A stretch of DNA of 64,000 nt from Tillus elongatus (lineage: Eukaryota; Arthropoda; Insecta; Coleoptera; Cleridae). The stretch lies in contig OZ023267.1 in NCBI GenBank assembly GCA_964006375.1, forward strand, positions 37,211,766 to 37,275,765, written 5' to 3'. Under the pieces are notes generated by a model. The model searched no databases and was not told the origin of the DNA. It saw only the letters and a program-made list of their open reading frames with translations. The position numbers and the translations under genes are program-made. Positions 1 through 8,849 of this stretch are shown piece after piece (position 1 is the stretch's first letter; every line of letters begins with the position of its first letter).

Positions 1-195
1 CCTAGGACCCATGTTGGGACCACCCTGCATGTTTGGAGGTCCCCTGGGACCCATGTTGGGACCACCCTGCATATTTGGAGGTCCTTGGGGGAATCCCTGT
101 TGCATTGGTGGTCTGTTCCAGTCAGGCCTGGGTGGTCCTTGAGGGGGGCCCTGTACTGGCATACCTCTCGGAGGACCCTGGCCTTGTGGAGGACC
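1..195 (-). CDS. CPSF6: CPSF6 exon 4 (partial, Pro/Gly-rich linker)
   Basis: Read on the minus strand, this segment follows a splice acceptor (TTCAG just above 195; a second possible acceptor would add two codons up to 201) and stays open in phase 0 to the window edge for 65 codons. It encodes a low-complexity Gly/Pro/Gln/Met/Asn-rich stretch with a PRPDWNRPP segment, typical of the proline-rich middle of CPSF6, which in the family links the RNA-recognition domain to the C-terminal RS-like domain. A 14-residue unit (GPPNMQGGPNMGPR) is duplicated in tandem, seen as a 42-bp DNA repeat at about 7-84. The C-terminal RS-like region is outside the window. The call rests on continuity with the exons at 10783-11361 and 20590-20799. 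Confidence 0.85.
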
Positions 196-661
196 CTGAA
201 ACTGCCCATAATTAGTAAATGAACAAAGTTTCTTCAAGCATTTCATGCAAACAAAGTGTTTCAAGATGAAATGAATAAATGTAGAACATGTTTTAAAAAA
301 ACTCCCAAGCAACAAACTTACTACTTAAAGTGTACATGAGAAAGCTTTCATTAAAGAGTTGTGACTGCAGAGAAGAAAATTCATATTAAGAATTAGTTCT
401 TCAATTTTGATTAAACAAAGGTAAAATGTAAACTAAATTTTCTATCTTATGAAAAGCTTTCAACAAAATATATACCGTAGTCTTGTTATTTCAACTCTTG
501 TACATCCGAGCTTCCATTTCATTTGAGTCGAACAATAAATTCTTGTATTCTATATTATTCGAACAAAATTTGTCTGATTCCATTTCAATTCAGCAAAATT
601 GTTCATAATATGTACAAAACATGGTTATGTAAACATATACATACAAGTGCTACACAATATA
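196..661. other. CPSF6 intron 3, segment without recognised genes
   Basis: AT-rich intronic DNA between the CPSF6 acceptor and the first nested element. Short open frames here have no recognisable homology or codon structure. Nothing beyond the splice-acceptor region is supported. Confidence 0.6.
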
Positions 662-1234
662 CAGTGCGTGCCAAATCTGTGGACCGGGACTTATAAAATC
701 TAAAGTAAGCAGCCAAAAAAATTGACATATGCGCATATTGGACGTATTTTCGCATATTTTGACGTGATTTCCAAGTATTTATCCCTTTTATTACAGAATA
801 TACAGGGTGTAGGTGGTTTTTTTTAATGGTAACAGGGCCAGTAATTGTTAGTTTCTGAAAGTACAATCTTTTCTGCTTCTAACAATGTATCACAAGATGG
901 GGGTTGCATAAGGAAAAATTACAGAAAAAAATTAAATGTGAAGTAAGACACGAATACGAAATGGACAATAATTATCCGTATTTTCCCCTAATATTTTAAC
1001 TTTTAAAATGTTTTTTGTCTACAAACATAAATTGTTGGGGTATAAAAACAAAAAACTAAGTTTCCAAATTTTTAATTTCATCGAAGCATACATAAATGTA
1101 AAAAAAAACTAAATCATCTCTAGTTAGTTTGAAACAATCGTATCAGATAATTGTTATACCGAATGTTCGAAATGTTGGCCTTCTGCTGCAACACAATGGC
1201 CTAATCTGTCCATAAAAGAATGCAATGATTTTTT

Positions 1235-2248
1235 TTATTTTTTATTTTGCTTGTTGGTATTAAAATCATGTATTTCCTCGGAAATTCGATTTTTCAGATC
1301 ATCAAGATCATTTGGCTTACTTTTGTAAACCTTGGTCTTGAGGTATCCCCCCCACAAGAAAAAATCTAACGGCTTTAGATCTGGCGATCTAGCAGGCCAC
1401 TCCAATCTTCTACCAATCCATCGTCCAGGAAATATATCATTTAATAATTCACGCACATTTCTCACATAATGTGGTGGTGCACCGTCTTGTTGGAACCAAA
1501 TTCTTTCGTGAATGTTTCCATTGTTTTCTGGATATAATCTTGCAAGAAATGGTAAGATGGAGTTATTTAGAAGTGCTAAATATTTGTCGCCATTTAAATT
1601 TCCATCTATGAAGAAAGGCCCAATAATATGTCGCTCAATAATGCCACACCAAACATTAACCTTTTGAGGATGTTGAGTATGACTTTCCCTCATCCAGTGA
1701 GGATTATTGTCGGACCAATACCTACAGTTTTGGCGATTGACAGTTCCATTTAAACAGAACGTTACCTCATCGGAGAAACAAATTTTATAAACAAACTGGC
1801 GATCATTTACACACCTATCCACAATGACACCACAAAATTCTGACCTTCTATCAAAATCATCATCAGATAGATCCTGCACAAGTTGAATTTTATAGGGATG
1901 GTATTTTTATTTTTTCAACACCCTACGAATCGACGTTTGCGAGATCTCAAGATCTCTGGCAACTTGCCTAGTTGAGACATGGGGAGATTCGGCAATAGCC
2001 AATAGTGTATCTAGCTGTTTCTCCTCAGTTGTTGCAGATTTTGGTCTAACTAATTTTGGTTTATTTTTAACAATGCCCGTCTCTTCAAATCTCTGGATAG
2101 TTTTGCCCACAGTTCTCCTACTAATAGGGAGTCTTTCGGGATAAAATTCATTAAATATCTGACAAACCTCCTCGTGAGGTCTTTATCTGTTTCCATATCC
2201 TCGTATAATTAAAATTTGTATTCTCTGATTTTCACTTAATTGATCCAT
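1235..2248 (-). pseudogene. Mariner-type transposase, two in-frame stops
   Basis: One continuous frame of ~338 codons from ATG at 2248 (MDQLSENQRIQIL) to a stop below 1235. It is interrupted by TAA at 2183-2185 (after RGYGNR) and by a stop at 1904-1906 (after SIRRVLKK), with no frameshift. The N-terminal third is a helix-turn-helix region (EEVCQIFN, TVGKTIQRFEETG, STRQVARDLEISQTSIRR). The catalytic part has FSDEVTF (first Asp), WFQQDGAPPHY (second Asp) and ARSPDLKPLDFFLWG (third Asp region), the signature of IS630/Tc1/mariner DDE/D transposases. VNVWCGII and GPFFIDGNLNG are family-typical spacers. It cannot make a full protein as it stands but is only lightly decayed. Confidence 0.88.
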
Positions 2249-2285
2249 ATCTTATACGACAAATTGAAAAATTACTTCAGAAACA

Positions 2286-2835
2286 CTCAAATATTACGTG
2301 ACCAATAAAGGCAGAAGTACACGCTGTCAGCTTGACTGTGACAGTAACTTAGAATTGTTATTATCTTATTAAGGTGAAAAAATTTATAAATTATAAACCA
2401 TCCTCAGTAAGACAAAAAACGGGACAATGTACAAGCAGATAAGCTTGGAATTTATTAAGACCATTCGACCAGTTCGTTCGTATTGGTGTGTTACTTTACT
2501 CAAATATTACTTGACCAATAAAGGCGGAAGCACTCGCTGTCAACTTGACTATGACAGTAAATTAAAATTTTTATTAACTTATTAAGATAAAAAATATCAT
2601 TTATAAACCATCCTCAGTAAGACAAAAAACGGAACATTGTACAAACTGATAAGCTTGTAATTTATTAAGACCAGTCGACCAGTTCGTATTTGTGTGTTAC
2701 TTTACATTTCATTTCTTTTCTGGTATAAAAGACAAAAAAAGGGACAATGGACAAAAAAGTACAAGGTGATAAGGTTGGAATTTATTAAGACGAGTCGAGC
2801 AGTTTGTATTTGTGTCTTACTTCACATTTTATCTT
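2286..2835. repeat. ~213-bp tandem repeat, about 2.6 copies
   Basis: Unit 1 begins CTCAAATATTACGTGACCAA at ~2286 and unit 2 CTCAAATATTACTTGACCAA at ~2499. Shared internal landmarks are AACCATCCTCAGTAAGACAA, GATAAGCTTG and GACCAGTTCG. A shorter third unit (from ~2706) repeats the AGACAAAAAAAGGGACAATG and GATAAGGTTGGAATTTATTA segments. It lies inside the mariner between transposase start and terminal repeat. Confidence 0.8.
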
Positions 2836-3149
2836 TTTTCTGTAATTTTTTCTTATGCAACCCCCATCTTGTGATACATTGTTTATTATCACCATCTTTA
2901 CAGTCTTCCTATTTTAACAATCAGTATAACTAAATCTGCATAATAAACGCAATGTTACCTCACAAAAGTTCTATTCTTTATGAACTTGAGCGTGAGGGAA
3001 CAGTGTGCGGAGCTTAAAGTAAATCTAAATCAAATGAAACAAAAAGGAGCCACGGAAAATTTATATCCGTTCTACTTATTGAGGCAAATAATACAATCCT
3101 TCATTTTTCCATTATTTTCTGTTTATCCACGCACACTTACACATACCCA

Positions 3150-3170
3150 CACACACACACACACACACAC
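3150..3170. repeat. (CA)n microsatellite
   Basis: About ten uninterrupted CA units, in the 3' flank of the LINE that reads on the minus strand. Confidence 0.9.
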
Positions 3171-3318
3171 CGTACATACTTACTATCTCCCGTATATTCA
3201 ACCTTTATATGCATACCTCTGCCATATATACCACTTTACATTATATACCATATCTTACAAACATTCCCTCTTTGCTACCTCACTTCTCTACATTCACACA
3301 CACTGTCAAAAATAAAGC

Positions 3319-6297
3319 TCAATCAGTATACCTAGATCCTTGTTCGACAAAGTATTCAAAATAAGTATAATCACCATTCTTAATCCACCTCCTGACCTGT
3401 TTCTTATAAACCTGATACCGTCTTTCATTTCGTATTTCAGCTGGTAATGAATTAAATAACCGAGGTGCAATGTAGTAAAAGCACTTAGTCCCCATAGTTT
3501 TCTTTGCCCTTCCAACCATAATATTGTCTTGGCTTCTAAGTCTAGTCTCGTAGCTATGCTGCGAAAAAGTTCTGTCCCTTTTAAACTGCCACTTCAAAAT
3601 GGCTTCACTATACAGTTGTCTTATTGTAAAGAAATTGGACTCCCTATAAAGCTGTTCAGTGGGATATCGATATGGTCTACAATATATAATCCTCAGAAAC
3701 CGCTTGTGAATAACTTCCAACGGATGTATGGCAGCTTTATTTGCAGCGCCCCAAGCTAAAATTGCATATCTCAAAACAGAATCAACCAAGCCCTGGTAAA
3801 TTATCCTTACCCCTCGAAAAGATAAAACCGCACTGAGTTCCTTAAATCTGTAAAGTATCGACCTAAGTTTCTTAACGGTTTTTGAAACATGTAAATCCCA
3901 TCTTAAGTGCGAATCTATCGTTATTCCGAGGTATGTAACACTAGCAACCATTGCTATCTGCTCACGTCTTGGACCCACAGAGAGCAAATTATAGTTCGGT
4001 AAATTGATCCTGTATGAAGTAAAAGGCAAAAAGTTTGTCTTATTATAATTTAGCGTCAGCAAGTTTAAGTCAAACCAGTCTGCTATTATTGCCATGTCTA
4101 ATTCCGCCTTATTCTTGCATTCCTCCCATGTGTCTGCAGAAAAAATTATCGCGGTATCATCGGCATACGAAACTATACGCCCCCCCATGGGTAGCGTCAA
4201 CAAGTCGTTTATGTAAAGGGTAAAAAGCACGGGTGCCAGTACCGTCCCCTGAGGCAAACCAATTTTAATTTCTCTTTGACTACTAAGTGTACTGTTCACC
4301 TTTACCTGCTGTAGCCTATTGCTGAGGTAACTCCCAAAGAGATCTAAACAGTGACCTCTTATGCCATATGCATATAATTTTTCGAGCATTCTTTCGTGAC
4401 TAATTGTGTCAAACGCTTTAGCGAGGTCGGCAAAGATACACAGGGTTGGTTTGCGATTATCTACCATGTCATAAATATTTTCCAGAACATATGCTATTGC
4501 GTCACATGTCGATGTTTTTTCCCTAAAACCAAACTGCCTTGGGGATAGAATACCATTACTATTCATATAGTCAACCAAACGCTTCTTTAATGTTTTTTCA
4601 AAAATCTTGCATAAATTGGATATAAGTGACACTGGTCTGTAATTTTCTATGGACCTGTGATCGCCTTTCTTCATTAAAGGCTTTATAATTGCAATTTTAA
4701 ACGCACTAGGGCAAACTCCAGTTTCAAAAATCAAGTTGAGAAGGTGAACTAGTAAAGGTGCAAGTATTTGAATATTATCTTTCAAAACCTGATCATTAAT
4801 TTGATCCGCTCCGGGTGCTTTGTTCGATTTAAGTCGTTTAATGTGTTGCTCTACTTCTTTCAAGTCGACTGGTGCCAGATAAAAGGAATCTCTTATTTGA
4901 GGTATCTTAAAAGATCTATTCGGTTTTTTTATTTGTTTAGCCATTTCCAATCCTACGTTACAGTAGTATTTATTAAATTCACTCGCAATGATCTTTTCAT
5001 TATTAGAGACACCATTTTTCAGTTGAATTTCTTTTATTAGTCTTCCACCACTTCTACAACCAACGATATTATCGGTTACACGCCATAAAGTCTTACTACA
5101 ATTTCTGTTGCAGTGTATTTGTTTCTGATAAAAGTCTCTCTTTGTCTTTTTTATCAGTTTAACCAATGTGTTTCGGTATTTAGTGTATTGATCTTTTTTG
5201 TCACTATTTGTTGAGTCTGCTAACCAATCACGATAAAGTTTATCGCGAATTTCTATTGATTTAACTATGCCTCCTGTTATCCATTCTTTGCGTCTGTTGT
5301 TTCTTTTTTCAACCCTGTAGGTTGAAGAATTTAATGCTGACTGAATTTTAGCTAGCAAATAATTGCAGGCAGATTCACTATCTCTAAAATCGAAGTACTC
5401 ATCCCAATTTTCTCTCTCCAATATATTTTTCACCTTATGGTAGTCAGTTTTTTCCCGATATATCTTTTCTTTCGCAGTTGTTTTGACAGCGCTGAGTTCT
5501 ATATTTGCCACCGTTGTATAATGGTCTGTAATTGTTGATTTTAAGACAAACGACTTCACTTGCAGCTGCTTTTGTTTGGTTCTCAGAAAAATGTGATCAA
5601 TACAAGTATTGGAAGAACCCATTTCTCTTGTGTATTCATTGATCAATGAAACGTAGCCTCTTTCACTACTTATGTCAAGATATTCACAAGACTGTCTGCC
5701 GTCAGAGAACAGATCAATATTCATATCCCCACAAAATAAATGGCAATCAGTATTTTTTATTTGCTCCAAGTAACAGTCGAACTCTTCTATAAAATTCTCT
5801 AGGTTGGACGATGGCGATCTGTAGATGCCAGTTACTAAAATCTTTTTATTTCGAATCATTAAGCTTAACTGAATGGCGTTGTTATCTCCGATTTTGACTG
5901 TTTCAGCTCCATTGCAGTAATTCTCCCGCACATACATAATTACACCATCATTTTGGTTAAAGCATCCTTCACTATAATACGCAACATACCCTGTCAAATT
6001 ATACATTCGCACATCATGTACTCTCCAAGTTTCTGTCAAACATATAACATCTGGCTCATTTATGAATTGACTTAAAAGTATTTTAAAATCATCAAAATTT
6101 TTACTAATACTCCGTATGTTAATATTTAAAATTGTCAAAGTAAGTCTTTTTTGTATAAACTGCTCTTCACATTCTGGTATACTGTTTACAATGTTTGTGG
6201 TATGTTCCACGCATTCAAAATCCCTAATGTACGGATTCATATTGCCCGCGCAATCCTCAGCGCACCAACCAACCACAAAAAATGACAAAACTACCAA
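3319..6297 (-). CDS. LINE ORF2: endonuclease-reverse transcriptase, intact
   Basis: An uninterrupted 992-codon frame. Residues ~50-270 are an APE-type endonuclease (LNINIRSISKN, VICLTETWR, GIYRSP, CGDMNIDL, TCIDHIF, TDHYTTV). Residues ~500-800 are the reverse transcriptase (KPLMKKGDHRSIENYRPVSL, ADLAKAFDTI, GLPQGTVLAPVLF, YADDTAII near residue 709, YLGITIDSHLRW). The tail has the ILYRFKELS, LRYAILAWG and FNSLPAEIR blocks common in CR1/Jockey-group LINEs. There is no RNase H domain. ORF1 is represented only by a fragment upstream (6788-7012), so the copy is probably 5'-truncated, yet ORF2 is fully open, suggesting a fairly young insertion. The true initiator may lie downstream of the first ATG. 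Family assignment beyond the CR1/Jockey group is uncertain. Confidence 0.9.
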   Translation of the reverse strand: MVVLSFFVVGWCAEDCAGNMNPYIRDFECVEHTTNIVNSIPECEEQFIQKRLTLTILNINIRSISKNFDDFKILLSQFINEPDVICLTETWRVHDVRMYNLTGYVAYYSEGCFNQNDGVIMYVRENYCNGAETVKIGDNNAIQLSLMIRNKKILVTGIYRSPSSNLENFIEEFDCYLEQIKNTDCHLFCGDMNIDLFSDGRQSCEYLDISSERGYVSLINEYTREMGSSNTCIDHIFLRTKQKQLQVKSFVLKSTITDHYTTVANIELSAVKTTAKEKIYREKTDYHKVKNILERENWDEYFDFRDSESACNYLLAKIQSALNSSTYRVEKRNNRRKEWITGGIVKSIEIRDKLYRDWLADSTNSDKKDQYTKYRNTLVKLIKKTKRDFYQKQIHCNRNCSKTLWRVTDNIVGCRSGGRLIKEIQLKNGVSNNEKIIASEFNKYYCNVGLEMAKQIKKPNRSFKIPQIRDSFYLAPVDLKEVEQHIKRLKSNKAPGADQINDQVLKDNIQILAPLLVHLLNLIFETGVCPSAFKIAIIKPLMKKGDHRSIENYRPVSLISNLCKIFEKTLKKRLVDYMNSNGILSPRQFGFREKTSTCDAIAYVLENIYDMVDNRKPTLCIFADLAKAFDTISHERMLEKLYAYGIRGHCLDLFGSYLSNRLQQVKVNSTLSSQREIKIGLPQGTVLAPVLFTLYINDLLTLPMGGRIVSYADDTAIIFSADTWEECKNKAELDMAIIADWFDLNLLTLNYNKTNFLPFTSYRINLPNYNLLSVGPRREQIAMVASVTYLGITIDSHLRWDLHVSKTVKKLRSILYRFKELSAVLSFRGVRIIYQGLVDSVLRYAILAWGAANKAAIHPLEVIHKRFLRIIYCRPYRYPTEQLYRESNFFTIRQLYSEAILKWQFKRDRTFSQHSYETRLRSQDNIMVGRAKKTMGTKCFYYIAPRLFNSLPAEIRNERRYQVYKKQVRRWIKNGDYTYFEYFVEQGSRYTD

Positions 6298-6787
6298 CTA
6301 TTACAGTATGTGTGTTCTAATATACAAATAATAACAACCATACAAATCGCTAACAGTTACTACACTTTGTTACAAGTTAAAACTTAAAAACATATGTACA
6401 AGCAGAACATTTCCAATACAATAAATTAACATAAACACGTAAATCCAAAAATCTTTTGCAAGAAAGAAAACTCAAACTGAGTCCGCCATTAAAGCACACA
6501 ATAAATTAGTCACAATATTAAAATCCTATATACAAACAAATATAATGTTTCTCAATTAGTGTATAAAACGACAAAAAATCTCTGAGACAGATAAAAGCTA
6601 AAATACGGAAACATACACATATTACAACCATACAAAACTTCCACACCAAACACAAACACGGACTCACTCAGCAGATATAGCACATACAGACCCACACACC
6701 CGCATCCAACAAAACGTACGGACTCAAATGGTCACCCAATCACCGTCTCACCACTCAGGAAAATGATTCCAATGTATCTTACTAAAT

Positions 6788-7012
6788 TCACTGTCTCTTA
6801 TTACCAGATATTGTGCGTGTAGGGTACCTTTGATCCCTGGGCGTTTGTTCCCTTGTTCCACTCCCACCGCTGTTCATTCGTGATTTCTTACCTCCTTCTA
6901 TGTTATGAGTAATTATTTTTGGAACACTATGCGGTTCTATTTTCCTGTGTATGGCTTGAACAACATTTTCTTCCTTCCCAGCATCTATCACGGAAATTTC
7001 CTCAGGCGCTTG
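6788..7012 (-). pseudogene. Probable C-terminal fragment of LINE ORF1
   Basis: A short open frame on the same strand and directly upstream of the LINE ORF2 (about 490 bp between). It encodes a basic, Gly/Arg/Thr-rich tail (EGGKKSRMNSGGSG, RDQRYPTRTISGNKRQ) of the sort found in LINE gag-like proteins. The open frame runs up to the boundary with the palindrome arm at 7013, which would be the 5' truncation point. No zinc knuckle is present, so the assignment rests mainly on position. Confidence 0.4.
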
Positions 7013-7504
7013 TTAGAAGCAGAAAAGATTGTACTTTCAGAAATTAAGAATTACTGGCCCTGTTACCATTAAAAAAAGACCTACACCCTGTATATTCTGT
7101 AATAAAAGGGGTAAATACTTGGAAATCACGTCAAAATATGCGAAAATACGTCCAATATGCGCATATCAAATGTGAATTTTTTTGGCCGCTTACTTTAGAT
7201 TTTATAAGTCCCGGTCCATACATTTGGCGCGCACTGTATATGTACAGTACAACCTCTTTAATTTGTACACACTTTAATCCGGTTGCACCTCGGTAGTCCG
7301 GACCTGCAGGCCCTTTGGGCCTGCACAGAGCTGTCAGCACTGTCATGCACTCACTCAGCGTTCAGTGTGCCAGTAGTTTTGTCAACTTCATTGCAGTATG
7401 TAATAATCAAACAGTAATGTTGAAAAGAAAACAGAGGCAACTGTAAATTTTAAACAAAACTGGAAATTATAAACCTTATTCAGTCGGGACAAATTTTCGC
7501 TCCG

Positions 7505-8690
7505 TTGCTGATAAATATTGCTGACTATTTCCTCTTATATGAGGCACTGGAGTTTTTGCATGTTAAATACGGTTTGGGCTCAATATTTGTTGGGGATTTT
7601 AACATTCCAGAGTATATCTGCTCCCAAAATGTATCCTCAAATAATCGTGTTACCACTCTAGATAATTTCTGCAATTTGCTTCCTGTTCAGCAGTTTAACT
7701 TTGTTAGAAATGCAAACAGTAGGATACTCGACTTGGTGCTATCTACTAGATCATGTCAGGTAGAACTAGCTCATGAGCCTCCGGTAACACCATATGGACA
7801 TCATTCACCACTGTATATTGCGACTGATGCAACCCGATCCCATTCTACGTTCTCATTGTCGGGAAATAATAAACATAGGTCGTATAACTTTCGTCGGTGT
7901 AGCCTGCCTGCTTTATATGCGAGTCTTGCTTGAGATATCTCGGGAAGATCTCGATACATTTAAAGATCTTAATTTAATGCATGCTTGCTTTTATGAAAAA
8001 AATCTATAGTTTATTTAATATTTTTGTTCCCAGAACATCTCCTGCAGCGGGTGATTCTTACCTTCCATGGTTCTCCAAGGACATCTAGGCGTAAATATAT
8101 TTATTGACGAAAGTTTAAAAAATTTGGTGGCGCTGACTATTTACAGAAATTTAAAAACGTAAGACACAAGATCAAGGAGGACATAAGATTATCTTATCAA
8201 AGTTATAAGTTGAAAAATAACAAGATTTGAAAACCAACCCCAACAAATTCTGGAGCTACTTTTCTAACCTTCTAGTCACCCAACATTTTCAGGAGACAAT
8301 GTATCTGGAGAGGGACTGGTGGATGGTTTTGCTTCCTATTTCAGTAATTGCTTCAGTGCTGCCAATTTCTTCATGCTGTTCTACAGTTTCTGATGCTAAC
8401 TGTGCCTCAACTTTCTTTATTTGCGGCTTGGATGATTCTGCGATCATCCTGGCAGCTAAAAAGGTTAAAGCTAAATTTCCCCTGAACCTGATCTTGTCCA
8501 TGCATTTTTGGTAAGAGACTGCCTAAGTATTCTCATGTCACCACTTTAAAAAATCTTCAATTCAATATTGAAAAGTGGAGTTTTCTCAAATATATGGAAG
8601 GTATCTCGTGGTTTTCCTATCTACAAGTCTGGTGACAGAGTTAATTATTCAAATTATCGTCCAATATATATTGTACTCTAACCAGCACAA
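7505..8690 (+). pseudogene. Jockey-like LINE remnant (endonuclease and start of RT)
   Basis: Broken frames on the plus strand. The first (7505-7933) carries FVGDFNIP, NSRILDLVLS and YGHHSPLYI, the end of an APE-type endonuclease. Further on, KTNPNKFWSYFSNLL (8227-8270) is the conserved linker, and a frame-shifted VFPIYKSGDRVNYSNYRPI at ~8600-8665 is the first RT block. Multiple stops and shifts make it a pseudogene, and the remainder of the RT is missing. It belongs to a LINE distinct from the others in the window. Confidence 0.75.
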
Positions 8691-8727
8691 TTACCTTCCA
8701 GAAAACGTTTTCTGACAGACCTTTTTA

Positions 8728-8775
8728 TTGTACTTCTAGATTTAGCCCTGAAGATGGCTACCTAGTTGGCCGAAA
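8728..8775 (+). ncRNA. Decayed hammerhead-ribozyme-like motif at Penelope 5' end
   Basis: CCTGAAGATGGC...TTGGCCGAAAC at about 8738-8768 has the hammerhead elements CUGANGA (CTGAAGA), a GGC/GCC stem II and GAAA. Hammerhead motifs are known from the ends of Penelope-like retroelements, and this site sits just upstream of such a remnant. The expected cleavage triplet after GAAAC is not intact (ACATAG), possibly by CpG decay. Probably inactive. Confidence 0.35.
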
Positions 8776-8849
8776 CACATAGGGAAGTTTAATAAATTTT
8801 GTTGTCTGGTGAGAAGCTTGTCATTGTATGTTTAATTCTGTCTATCCCA

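Larger units (their letters stand above)
882..2883 (-). mobile_element. Mariner-type DNA transposon with ~65-bp terminal inverted repeats
   Basis: Left end ACAATGTATCACAAGATGGG (from 882) is matched by CCATCTTGTGATACATTGTT ending at ~2883. The inverted match continues through the GGTTGCATAAGG, AATTACAG and TGAAGTAA blocks for about 65 bp. TA dinucleotides lie at or within one base of both ends. The ~2.0-kb length and a single transposase-like gene on the minus strand fit an IS630/Tc1/mariner transposon. The region between gene start and right end is lengthened by tandem repeats (2286-2835). Confidence 0.8.
803..7090. mobile_element. Inner mariner-type ends (CAGGGTGTAGG) at palindrome centre
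   Basis: Inside the outer hairpin a second pair of inverted ends begins TA|CAGGGTGTAGG at 801-813 and finishes CCTACACCCTG|TA at 7080-7092. The paired arms extend ~80 bp (803-880 and 7013-7090: AATGGTAACAGGGCCAGTAA, TTTCTGAAAGTACAATC, GTTAGAAGC). CAGGGTG ends flanked by TA are typical of mariner elements here and elsewhere in the window. This element itself carries nested cargo: a mariner transposon (882-2883) and a LINE (to 7012). Confidence 0.65.
662..7236. mobile_element. Palindromic Tc1/mariner-type element with nested insertions
   Basis: The two ends are inverted copies. The left arm starts TA|CAGTGCGTGCCAAAT at 660-676 and the right arm ends GGCGCGCACTG|TA at 7226-7238. The arms continue inwards for ~140 bp (662-800 and 7093-7236), including the paired blocks GGACCGGGACTTATAAAATC and TTGGAAATCACGTC. 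TA on both sides is the target duplication of the Tc1/mariner superfamily. The arms would meet at TTACAGAATATATTCTGTAA, so the original element was a near-perfect hairpin (MITE-like). Its centre now contains about 6.3 kb of other elements. The arms differ by several substitutions, so the insertion is not recent. Confidence 0.75.

Noticed and set aside
3150..3170. CRISPR-like or regularly spaced repeats
   Set aside because: Only simple CA/TA microsatellites and eukaryotic tandem repeats are present; no CRISPR structure anywhere.
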